Shown one piece after another: positions 20,520 to 28,701 of a stretch of 37,208 bases of DNA (the first letter of the stretch is position 1; each line of letters opens with the position of its first letter). This DNA is from Treponema sp. GTDB taxonomy: Bacteria > Spirochaetota > Spirochaetia > Treponematales > Treponemataceae. The DNA is taken from positions 1 through 37,208 of the forward strand of contig JAFZRP010000064.1 of the NCBI GenBank assembly GCA_017619795.1, given 5' to 3'. The translations under genes were made by a program, and so were the position numbers. The notes beneath the pieces were generated by a model, which saw nothing but the letters and a program-made list of their open reading frames with translations, was not told the DNA's origin and did no database searches.

Positions 20520-22937
20520 CTATTTTACAACCCTTACATTTCTAGGTTTCTTCATCTTCCTATTATAAATGCGGATATTTTGAGCCTTGCCATTCTTCCA
20601 GTCAAAATCTATATGTACACCACCCTTTAGACCGACACCTCTTACACTGCCCTGCTGCCATTCCTTCTGCTCAGGAAGCGCCGGTAATAGCTTAACCCTT
20701 ACAATTCCCTTTTCATCAACTTCGCTCTGAACAAGCATTCTGATAATGGCCGCAAGTGTTCCAAAATTACCGTCAATCTGGAAAGGCGGATGATTATCAA
20801 GGAGATTTGGCAGCGTAGAATGATTAAAGAGCTTTAATATAGAAGAAAGAGCTTCGTTTCCCTGCCCAAGCTGTGCACGGAAGTTGATTATCCAGGCCTG
20901 ACTCCAGCCTGTATGACCGCCACCGTTTGCAAGACGCTTTTCCAGTGTTTTTTTACAGGCTTCTGCAAGTTCAGGTGTTTTTTCTAGAGTAATAGTGTGT
21001 CCCGGAAACAGTCCGTAAAGATGACTTATATGCCTGTGTCCCGGTTCAACCTCCTGAACCTCTGTATTCCATTCCATCAGTGAGCCATCTGAATTAAGCT
21101 CCGGCTTTTTAAGATGAGCAAGCACATATTCAAAAGCCTTAAAATCATCATCCTTACCTTTGACAGCCTTTGAGTTTTTCTGCAGCAGGCTTTTTGCCTT
21201 AAGGCAGCTTGTAAAAAGCTGTTCCAGAATCATATTGTCCATTTCGCAGCCTTCGGTAAAGGCACCAGCCTCGCCGGCTTTTGTAACATAAGAGTTTTCC
21301 GGAGAAAGAGATGGATTTAATACAAGATAAGGCTTTCCGTCTGGAGCGAGCATACCGTTATCTGTAAGACTAGAACAAGGCTGCAGGAAATCTACAAAAA
21401 ACAGACAAGCATCGTGAATAAGATAATAATATCTATACAGGAACTTTTTATTCAGCGTGTATTCGTAATGCTCCCAGATATGAATTGCAAGCCATGCAGC
21501 TCCAAGCACCCAGTAAGTTCCAGGCAACCACGCATCCTGAGGTGCTGCATCTCCCCAGAAATCAGTATTGTGATGAAGAACATAACCTCGGCAGCCGTAC
21601 ATTTCCTTCGCGACACGGCATCCGTTTTCATACGCACGTTCAAGCAAATTAAATAAAGGCAGCTCACATTCGCTGAGCCCTGCTAAATGAACAGGCCAGT
21701 AATTCATCTGTGCATTGATATTGATTGTGTACTTACTGCCCCACGGCGGATCCATATAACAGTTCCACAGCCCCTGCAGTGTGAGCGGCAGCTTTCCCGG
21801 TTCCCTGCTTCCAGAGATTAAAAGATAACGACTGAACGAGGCATACAGGTTTACAAGCTCTGTATTTTCAGGACTAGCGTTTAACAAAAGCTCTGGTGTT
21901 GGTAAATCAGACAAAGCAGATGACGGATTTAATGCAGATGTACCATTCTTTTCATCACTGCCGATTCTAAGAGACATTTTGTTCCAGTACGACTTATATT
22001 CGTTCAAATGGCGCGCAAATAACTCTTCAACGGCAACCTCAACACCTTTTTCTAAAATGAACTCACGCATCTGCAAGAGTTTTCGCTTGCATTCAGCTGT
22101 CCAGGTATTTCTTTGTATGTTTTTTTTGTATTCTGATGATGATGAAGCGTACCTTTTCCACTGCCAGGCACTTATATCAATAAAAAACAAAGCCTTATTG
22201 CAGTTTTCGCCACAAAGACAAAAGCCCGAAGCATACGCTTTTTTATTATTTGCATTACCTTCGCCACAAGCAATTTTTTCTGCTACAGCTCCAGCTCCAG
22301 CGCAGAACGGAATCCCGTGAGAATCCTCCAGGAAAATAAAATCATCCTCTGCATAAACAGAATCGCACCAGATTCCACGGTCAAGATAGCCCCGGAAATT
22401 GATTTTTCCCTTTTCGGAAGCTGTTACATACATAAAAAGCATGTCATCCGGAGCACTTATCCAGGTGCGGCGCTCATAGCGGACACCTTTTTCATCCTCG
22501 TAAGTGACGGTTGTACAGGCTTTACTTAAATCGAGCGTACTTTTATATGTTTCAAGATATCGTTCAGGAGTTTTGTGCTGCAACGGAAAACCGCATTCAA
22601 TTCCGTAATTGTCAGCTTCGTAAAAATCAATATGAAAGTCGCCGGCAGTCTGATAAACCCGTTCGTTTACACTTGTTCCGGTTAAAGAGCGGAAAGCAAG
22701 CTCCTGCGCATCTTTAACCTTACCGGCTTTTACGAGCTCTCTGATTTTTTCAAGATTTTCTTTTGCCGATGGATTCGTTCTATCTTGCGGACCGCCAGAC
22801 CAGATTCCTTCCTCATTCAGCTGAATGATTTCATTGCATGGATGAGCCTTTACCATTGCACCTAGCCTGCCGTTTCCTAAAGGAAGATAATGCTCCCATT
22901 TCTCCGGCGGCTGGTTAAAAAATAAAACATCCTTCAT
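20520..22937 (-). CDS. GH95 alpha-L-fucosidase/alpha-L-galactosidase-type glycoside hydrolase
   Basis: 805 residues, the usual GH95 size. Family landmarks are LPLGNGRLGAMV (18-29), the NINAQMNYWP region (about residue 405), LNPSLSPEN (about 545), GHTGWSQAW, and QIDGNFG (about 722). By position these fit the Asn pair, Glu acid and Asp described in the bifidobacterial enzyme AfcA; the alignment is mine by eye. There is no signal peptide, so it acts in the cytoplasm on imported oligosaccharides. Fucosylated or galactosylated plant or host glycans are plausible substrates. A 9-base gap follows the trpR-like gene, so the two are probably co-transcribed. Confidence 0.93.
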   Translation of the reverse strand: MKDVLFFNQPPEKWEHYLPLGNGRLGAMVKAHPCNEIIQLNEEGIWSGGPQDRTNPSAKENLEKIRELVKAGKVKDAQELAFRSLTGTSVNERVYQTAGDFHIDFYEADNYGIECGFPLQHKTPERYLETYKSTLDLSKACTTVTYEDEKGVRYERRTWISAPDDMLFMYVTASEKGKINFRGYLDRGIWCDSVYAEDDFIFLEDSHGIPFCAGAGAVAEKIACGEGNANNKKAYASGFCLCGENCNKALFFIDISAWQWKRYASSSSEYKKNIQRNTWTAECKRKLLQMREFILEKGVEVAVEELFARHLNEYKSYWNKMSLRIGSDEKNGTSALNPSSALSDLPTPELLLNASPENTELVNLYASFSRYLLISGSREPGKLPLTLQGLWNCYMDPPWGSKYTININAQMNYWPVHLAGLSECELPLFNLLERAYENGCRVAKEMYGCRGYVLHHNTDFWGDAAPQDAWLPGTYWVLGAAWLAIHIWEHYEYTLNKKFLYRYYYLIHDACLFFVDFLQPCSSLTDNGMLAPDGKPYLVLNPSLSPENSYVTKAGEAGAFTEGCEMDNMILEQLFTSCLKAKSLLQKNSKAVKGKDDDFKAFEYVLAHLKKPELNSDGSLMEWNTEVQEVEPGHRHISHLYGLFPGHTITLEKTPELAEACKKTLEKRLANGGGHTGWSQAWIINFRAQLGQGNEALSSILKLFNHSTLPNLLDNHPPFQIDGNFGTLAAIIRMLVQSEVDEKGIVRVKLLPALPEQKEWQQGSVRGVGLKGGVHIDFDWKNGKAQNIRIYNRKMKKPRNVRVVK

Positions 22938-22946
22938 AGATACTTA

Positions 22947-23270
22947 TTATTCTGTCTTTAATGTTTCCAGTACCTTTCTGAACGCGCTGTCCGGCTTATT
23001 CAGTTCTTTTGAGCCTCTGGTAATTTTGCACAGCGACATTCCGAACCTTTTCGCAATATCACGTTGAGTAGTACCTTTATCAATTTCTTTGACGAGAAGC
23101 CAGCGGTTCACAATATCCTTTATTTCGGCAGGTGTGAACAGGCATTCGCAGAACTCCTTTACAAGCTGAACATCATTAGTTGTAATTATTCTGAACAGCT
23201 CTTTTTTTGTCTGCTCAAAAACCTCGTTTGAAACTCCGTTGACTTCAACTGAACTGTCGTTATTATCCAT
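22947..23270 (-). CDS. TrpR/YerC-family DNA-binding regulator
   Basis: 107 residues of the Trp repressor-like superfamily. An N-terminal helical dimer region is followed by a helix-turn-helix (about 68-90, TQRDIAKRFGMSLCKITRGS), where ITRGS is the TrpR signature. No trp gene is in the window; the next gene is GH95. It could sense tryptophan, as in Chlamydia, or be a YerC-type regulator with another ligand. ATG 23270 has no ribosome site, and the promoter predicts an mRNA starting at about 23271, thus leaderless. Confidence 0.85.
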   Translation of the reverse strand: MDNNDSSVEVNGVSNEVFEQTKKELFRIITTNDVQLVKEFCECLFTPAEIKDIVNRWLLVKEIDKGTTQRDIAKRFGMSLCKITRGSKELNKPDSAFRKVLETLKTE

Positions 23271-23277
23271 AGTAACA

Positions 23278-23305
23278 ATTATACTATAAAAATCGAAATT
23301 GTAAA
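23278..23305 (-). promoter_or_regulatory. promoter of the trpR-like gene and GH95
   Basis: Minus strand: TTTACA (23300-23305), 16-base spacer, TATAAT (23278-23283). Predicted start at about 23271, next to the start codon. Confidence 0.6.
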
Positions 23306-23321
23306 TAGCGAAGTCTTTTTT

Positions 23322-24149
23322 TTACTTTAATAAAGCTTCAACCTTTTCTGCGGCGGCATTCAGTTCTGGAACATCCAGGCTTTCAATATCACCTTCGTCT
23401 ACGGCACGGCTGGTTGCTTCGTCCATTGGAATGCGTGCTAAAACAGGAAGATTAAAATCAGAAGCAATCTTATCTATATTAGATTTACCAAAAACAGTAA
23501 TTTCTTTTCCGCAATCAGGACATTTTACATAGCTCATATTTTCAACAAGTCCAAGAATAGGAACATTCATCATATTTGCCATGTTTACAGCCTTTTCTAC
23601 AATTACACGTACAAGCTGCTGTGGTGAAGAAACAACAATAATTCCATCAACAGGAAGAGACTGGAATACTGTGAGCGGAACATCGCCTGTTCCCGGAGGC
23701 ATATCTACAAACATAAAGTCAACATTATCCCAGATAACGTCTGACCAGAACTGTTTTACTGCCCCTGCAATTACAGGACCACGCCAGATTACAGGATCAT
23801 TATTATTCGGGAGCAAAAAGTTCATGGACATAAGCTGAATGCCGGAATCTGTTACAACAGGCTTGAGAGAATCTTCTGTTTCAGAAGCAACTGCACGCTC
23901 TTCATCGAGTCCAAAGCTTTCCGGAATTGAAGGACCTGTAATATCTGCATCAAGAATTGCTGTTCTAAAGCCATCCTTGCAAACCTTACTTGCCAAAAGA
24001 CTTGTTACGAGTGATTTTCCTACACCACCCTTTCCGCTGATAATTCCGATTACCTTTTTTACACAACTTCCTTTATGAAGACTAACCTGAAAATCTCTTT
24101 TGTCGCAGCTTTCACTGCACGATCCGCAGTCATGTGTACATTCAGCCAT
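23322..24149 (-). CDS. mrp: Mrp/NBP35-type ATP-binding Fe-S cluster carrier
   Basis: 275 residues of the ParA/Mrp P-loop family. Walker A GKGGVGKS is at 39-46, and the dimer-bridging cluster pair CPDC is at C210 and C213. An N-terminal set C4, C8, C11, C15 resembles the cluster-binding extension of NBP35 and is lacking in ordinary Mrp/ApbC. It probably carries 4Fe-4S clusters to target enzymes. GAGGT precedes ATG 24149. Divergent from putP, with its own promoter. Confidence 0.93.
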   Translation of the reverse strand: MAECTHDCGSCSESCDKRDFQVSLHKGSCVKKVIGIISGKGGVGKSLVTSLLASKVCKDGFRTAILDADITGPSIPESFGLDEERAVASETEDSLKPVVTDSGIQLMSMNFLLPNNNDPVIWRGPVIAGAVKQFWSDVIWDNVDFMFVDMPPGTGDVPLTVFQSLPVDGIIVVSSPQQLVRVIVEKAVNMANMMNVPILGLVENMSYVKCPDCGKEITVFGKSNIDKIASDFNLPVLARIPMDEATSRAVDEGDIESLDVPELNAAAEKVEALLK

Positions 24150-24183
24150 AATTTACCTCAGTATTCCTTAATGATTTTATTTA

Positions 24184-24212
24184 AATATAATAACACAAAA
24201 CTGTAAAAGCAA
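24184..24212 (-). promoter_or_regulatory. promoter of mrp
   Basis: Minus strand: TTGCTT (24207-24212), 17-base spacer, TATATT (24184-24189). Confidence 0.5.
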
Positions 24213-24257
24213 GTTAAAACATATACAACTGTATCATCACTTTTGCCTTCGCTACTA

Positions 24258-24286
24258 TTAACAAGAACAGAAAAAATAAGTATAAT
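24258..24286 (+). promoter_or_regulatory. promoter of the symporter gene
   Basis: TTAACA (24258-24263), 17-base spacer, TATAAT (24281-24286); leader of about 33 bases with AGGAG before the ATG. Confidence 0.7.
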
Positions 24287-24325
24287 TGTATAAATTTATT
24301 CTTATTAAAAAATTAGGAGACTTTT

Positions 24326-25888
24326 ATGACTTCACAAATGATTGCATTGATTATTGCCTTTGTGCTTTATCTCGGTCTTATGGTTTTTGTAGGACTCAGA
24401 ACTGCAAAGAACAACAATTCTGCATCCGACTTTTTCCTTGGCGGAAGAAAAGTAGGTCCATGGGTAACAGCCTTAAGTGCAGAAGCTTCTGACTCATCTG
24501 CCTGGCTTTTGATGGGACTCCCAGGTCTTTGTTACCTTGGCGGATTCAAAGAAACATTTTGGACTGCCATAGGTCTTATTGTAGGAACTTATCTTGCATG
24601 GCTTTTTATTGCAAAACCTCTCAGAAAATGTTCTATTGCCTACAAGGATTCTATTACAATCCCAGAGTTCCTTACAAACCGTTTTAACGACAAGACTCAT
24701 ATCCTTTCAATCGTATCGGTTTTCTTCATCGTATTCTTCTTTACAATTTACACAGCCTCTGGATTTGTAGCTTGTGCAAAGCTTTTCCGTTCTGTATTCG
24801 GTTTGAACTGGAAAATTGGTCTTTTAATCGGCTTCGCAATCATTCTTTCATATACAATTTTAGGCGGTTACCGCGCTGTTTGTACTACAGACTTTATCCA
24901 GGGAAGCTTAATTTTTGTTGCTTTCGTAATCTCTGGAATCGTAATTGTAGCTTCTCTCGGCGGATTTGGTAATGCAATTGATCAGGTACAGAGCTTTACA
25001 GAGCGTGCAACAAGCGGTGAGTTCGGAAGTGCAATGCTTAATGCCTTTACAGGAAACAAAACCTTTGGTGCTATGTCTGCAATTTCAGCTTTCTCATGGT
25101 GTCTCGGATACTTTGGAATGCCTCACATCATCATCCGCTTTATGGGCTGCCGTTCAAACAAAGAGATTACAACTGCACGCCGCGTTGGTATTACCTGGAT
25201 GATAATTTCATACATCGGAACTGTATTGATTGGTACTCTCGGAACAGCATATCTTTTGAACAAAGGCATCTTGCTTGGAGCAGATCCTGCAGAAGTAACA
25301 ACAACTGGTCTTAAGGTATTAGGAACAGGAACTCAGGAAGCTGTATTCAGTGAAACAATGCTCCGTATGTTCCCTGCTTTCATTGCCGGTATCTTCCTTT
25401 GTGGTATTCTTGCTGCTGCAATGTCTACAGCTGACTCTCAGCTTCTTTCTGCAAGCTCAGCAATCGGTCAGGATATTTTCAAGGGCTTTATTAAGAAGGA
25501 TGCTTCAGACAAGACAGTTCTTCTTGTAAGCCGTCTTTCTGTACTTGTAATCGCAATTATTGGTCTTATCCTTGCTCTTGATGAATCAAGCTCTGTTTTC
25601 GGACTCGTTTCTTATGCCTGGGCAGGCTTTGGTGGAACCTTCGGACCTCTTATTCTTCTTGCACTTTACTGGAGAAGAACAACAGCAACAGGTGCAATTG
25701 CAGGTCTTATCTGTGGTGGTGTTACAGTAGTTGTATGGCACAACCTCAGCGGCGGACTCTTCAATGTTTACGAGATTCTCCCAGCATTCATTATCTGTCT
25801 GGTTGTAACAGTAGTTGTTTCACTCTTTACAAAAGCAGATGACGAAGTTCTTTCTAAGTTTGATGAATATAAGACATTAGAAGATTAG
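24326..25888 (+). CDS. putP: sodium/proline symporter (SSS family, PutP type)
   Basis: 520 residues with about 12-13 membrane segments. PutP landmarks: SDFFLGGRKVGPWVTALSAEASDSSAWLL (split over TM2), the GYRAVCTTDFIQG loop, and AAAMSTADSQLLSASS in the sodium-binding region of TM8-9. Solute could be proline or a related compound; the family is hard to assign by sequence. AGGAG precedes the ATG. It is alone between a promoter and a strong terminator. Confidence 0.92.
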   Translation: MTSQMIALIIAFVLYLGLMVFVGLRTAKNNNSASDFFLGGRKVGPWVTALSAEASDSSAWLLMGLPGLCYLGGFKETFWTAIGLIVGTYLAWLFIAKPLRKCSIAYKDSITIPEFLTNRFNDKTHILSIVSVFFIVFFFTIYTASGFVACAKLFRSVFGLNWKIGLLIGFAIILSYTILGGYRAVCTTDFIQGSLIFVAFVISGIVIVASLGGFGNAIDQVQSFTERATSGEFGSAMLNAFTGNKTFGAMSAISAFSWCLGYFGMPHIIIRFMGCRSNKEITTARRVGITWMIISYIGTVLIGTLGTAYLLNKGILLGADPAEVTTTGLKVLGTGTQEAVFSETMLRMFPAFIAGIFLCGILAAAMSTADSQLLSASSAIGQDIFKGFIKKDASDKTVLLVSRLSVLVIAIIGLILALDESSSVFGLVSYAWAGFGGTFGPLILLALYWRRTTATGAIAGLICGGVTVVVWHNLSGGLFNVYEILPAFIICLVVTVVVSLFTKADDEVLSKFDEYKTLED

Positions 25889-25916
25889 CAAACCCTGAAA
25901 GCTTGATTTATAAAGT

Positions 25917-25965
25917 AAGCCCGTACAGGGCTTGCTTGCAGTTTTGCATCCGTGCAAAACTGCAA
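25917..25965. terminator. double-hairpin terminator between convergent genes
   Basis: AAGCCC (25917-25922) pairs with GGGCTT (25928-25933). It is followed by a 13-bp perfect stem, TTGCAGTTTTGCA (25936-25948) with TGCAAAACTGCAA (25953-25965), loop TCCG. T-rich stretches follow on plus. It serves the symporter and possibly the EAL gene. Confidence 0.7.
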
Positions 25966-25999
25966 ACATTTTTCCATCTTTTTGTTGTTATCCCAATCT

Positions 26000-28039
26000 T
26001 TACATTAAAACTTCAAGATCATCATCTATATCTTCTACAATTTCAAGCTCGCGGAGATATTCGTTTTTGTTTTCGCGGACTGTCTTGTACCTTTCAATGT
26101 CGGTTTTCATAAGCTGAAGATAATCATCCTTTGGTAATGCTTTTCCAAAATAGAAGCCCTGTAAATACTCACAGCCAAGCGAAGTAAGCCATTTTACCTG
26201 TTCCTCGGTTTCTACACCTTCTGCAAGTACAGTCATTCCAAGCTTATTTATCATTGCAATTGTAGAAGCAAGCGCAATATTAGATTTAGCGTTATTGAAT
26301 GCAGACCAGACAATATTTTTATCAATTTTTACCATTTTGAATGGCAGCGTAAGCAGATACCCCATGTTTGAGTAGCCCGAACCATAATCATCGAGGGAAA
26401 GCTCAATTCCTTCCTCGGCAAGACGCCTCATATTCTGCAAAAGAATCTTTGGTGTATGAGCGGCTGCGGTTTCAGTAATTTCCAGGTTGATGACAGAGGC
26501 TGGAACATTATGAATAGTTCGGATTGTAAGAATATTATCAGCCAGAATCTCCTGCATACACTGAGCTACAGAAAGATTTATATCAATCTTTTTTATGCCG
26601 TATTCATTCAAATCTATGCTGGAAAGCGTTGTGCAGACAGAATCAAATACAAACTGCCCTATTCTCAAAATATCACCGGTTTTTTCTGCGATTGGAATAA
26701 ACTCTTCCGGAGAAACAAAGTTGTTATCATCATCCTTCATACGGATTAAGGCTTCTGCACCAATAAGGCGCTCTTCCTTTGTAGAATAAATCGGCTGATA
26801 ATAAACGGCAAAGCGTTTTTCTGCCAGAGCATTCCTTAAAAGATGGGAAATATAGGTTGTACGCTTTTTATATTCGGTATCAATATCGCGGGCATAAATT
26901 GTTGTCTGCTTATAACGGGCATCTTCGGCAACCATTTCTATAAGGTCAACAATATCCTCCGCATTCTTAATGTCTCGTGGACATTCTATAATACAGATTC
27001 TGGAATAAAGCTTTAATTCAAGCGTTTCCTGTACCCAGTTTTCGTGGAAACGGGCACGAAGCTCAAACTTAATCTTATCAATATCCCTTGAAGAATAATT
27101 ACGGAAAACAAGGCAGAACTTTCCCTGAGGAATGTAATAATAATAAGCCGAAGGGAATGTCTTTTTAAGGAAGTCCGCAACATCGGATAGGAAGCGCGTC
27201 ATCTGATTTACACCAAACGTATTCGAGATAAAGGTTATATCATCAAGAATTACGCTTATACACAAAAAAGGAACATTCAGATTAAAATCTCTGGCTGTCA
27301 TTTTTAAGAGAGCTTCTTCATTAAACAAATCAGTTGAACGGTCTATATATTCTTCCGGAGTCTGAATTATAGAAGAAAGCATAATTGCCGCCAGGGAAAG
27401 ACCGAAGGACTGGAGCAAAAATCTTGGGAAAATCATCTGGAGTGCAAGAGCTATAAACGTTATTCCAATATACGACAGAACATAAAGTCTTTTTGGTCTT
27501 GCAAGCCTGTCTCTGTATCTGAGAACTGCATACATTGACATAAAGGTGTAATACAGCAGACCGATGTACAGAAAATAAAACCAGAAGCCTCCCCTGTGAT
27601 AGATTCCTTCACTATCAATATAGAAAACAAGAGTTGTATCAAAAAAGACTTTTACAAGCGGGGAAAGCACAATAAGGAGAATACAAACAACATAAGGAAC
27701 AATAAGCTTAAGAATAAAAAAATGCCTTCTCGTTTTGGAAAGGCCTTCAGAATAATTTATCATTGAAAGACAATAAACTGCATAAATAAGAGGAAGCGTA
27801 TTTGTTGAACCATAAGCAAAAAGATTTGAAACCCAGATGAGCCAGACCGGGAAATGACTGTAGTGATCAAGTAATTCTGCAGAAATTATGTCGAAAACTG
27901 TGTTTATTAATGCACAGAACAAAAAAACAATAAAGGCCTTGTTCTGCAGTAAAGGGAGATTTTTCCGCTGATAATGAAACCAGATTACAATTGCAAAAAT
28001 AAACAGCGCGGCTACATCAAAATATATTATATAATCCAA
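26000..28039 (-). CDS. membrane-bound EAL-domain c-di-GMP phosphodiesterase with degenerate GGDEF
   Basis: 679 residues. The N-terminus has about seven or eight membrane segments up to residue 230, a likely 7TM sensor. Then comes a GGDEF-like domain without the GGDEF motif (IPQGKFCLVF at the site), probably inactive as a cyclase. The EAL domain has all visible catalytic motifs: GAEALIR (about 428), INLSVAQ, LEITETA, LDDYGSGYS (about 551), KIDKNIV, AEGVETEEQ. It should hydrolyse c-di-GMP. The acidic C-terminal tail (DIDDDLEVLM) is extra. The start is TTG at 28039, with AAGGA about 8 bases before. Confidence 0.92.
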   Translation of the reverse strand: MDYIIYFDVAALFIFAIVIWFHYQRKNLPLLQNKAFIVFLFCALINTVFDIISAELLDHYSHFPVWLIWVSNLFAYGSTNTLPLIYAVYCLSMINYSEGLSKTRRHFFILKLIVPYVVCILLIVLSPLVKVFFDTTLVFYIDSEGIYHRGGFWFYFLYIGLLYYTFMSMYAVLRYRDRLARPKRLYVLSYIGITFIALALQMIFPRFLLQSFGLSLAAIMLSSIIQTPEEYIDRSTDLFNEEALLKMTARDFNLNVPFLCISVILDDITFISNTFGVNQMTRFLSDVADFLKKTFPSAYYYYIPQGKFCLVFRNYSSRDIDKIKFELRARFHENWVQETLELKLYSRICIIECPRDIKNAEDIVDLIEMVAEDARYKQTTIYARDIDTEYKKRTTYISHLLRNALAEKRFAVYYQPIYSTKEERLIGAEALIRMKDDDNNFVSPEEFIPIAEKTGDILRIGQFVFDSVCTTLSSIDLNEYGIKKIDINLSVAQCMQEILADNILTIRTIHNVPASVINLEITETAAAHTPKILLQNMRRLAEEGIELSLDDYGSGYSNMGYLLTLPFKMVKIDKNIVWSAFNNAKSNIALASTIAMINKLGMTVLAEGVETEEQVKWLTSLGCEYLQGFYFGKALPKDDYLQLMKTDIERYKTVRENKNEYLRELEIVEDIDDDLEVLM

Positions 28040-28148
28040 AATAAAGTCCTTTCAATTCTCTCTTCAATATTCTTCTATATTATAAAACTTTAACTCACGA
28101 AGCACTAAAAGTCAAATTAAATGGCACGAATATTACTTATGCTATGGC

Positions 28149-28177
28149 TTGAAATTAACAATTGTGTACTCTAAAAT
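28149..28177 (+). promoter_or_regulatory. promoter of the TIGR03546-like operon
   Basis: TTGAAA (28149-28154), 17-base spacer, TAAAAT (28172-28177); short leader with AGGAG before ATG 28198. Confidence 0.7.
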
Positions 28178-28197
28178 AGAAACAAACAGGAGTTTGT

Positions 28198-28701
28198 ATG
28201 TTAAAATTTATAATACGATTCTTAAAAGCTTTAAACAGCAACCAGCATCCTGGGGAAATTGCCCATGCGGTATGTCTTGGTATGATTCTTGGTTTTATGC
28301 CTAAAACGAATGCTCTCTGGTACATTCTTACGGTATTCTTCCTCTTTATGAGAATTAACAAAGGTACCTTTGCCTTGTCTACAATTCTTTTCAGTCTTCT
28401 GGCACCTGCTCTAGACCCGCTGTTCGACACAATCGGCTGGTGGTTCTTAACGCTTGACAAGCTTGCTCCTGCCTTTACCTGGCTGCTCGACATTCCTTTT
28501 GTTGGCTTTACAAAGTTCAACAACACAATTGTCTGCGGCTCGCTTTTATTCTCGTTAATGTGCTATATTCCTGTATATTTTATTGCACGACTCATTATCA
28601 AGCTGTGGAGGACAAAGCTTTCTTACGCTATAAGAAAATCAAAGCTTATTATATTCCTTTCTAAGCTGCCACTTATTAAAAAAATCGGAGCGATGGTATG
28701 A
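28198..28701 (+). CDS. TIGR03546-type small membrane protein
   Basis: 167 residues with three or four hydrophobic segments, an N-terminal motif HPGEIAHAVCLGMILGFMPK and a basic C-terminus. The layout resembles DUF2062-type proteins and the TIGR03546 family, which travels with TIGR03545 genes. The last four bases overlap the next gene (ATGA), so the two are translated together. Role unknown; a membrane partner of the AsmA-like neighbour is a reasonable guess. Confidence 0.75.
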   Translation: MLKFIIRFLKALNSNQHPGEIAHAVCLGMILGFMPKTNALWYILTVFFLFMRINKGTFALSTILFSLLAPALDPLFDTIGWWFLTLDKLAPAFTWLLDIPFVGFTKFNNTIVCGSLLFSLMCYIPVYFIARLIIKLWRTKLSYAIRKSKLIIFLSKLPLIKKIGAMV

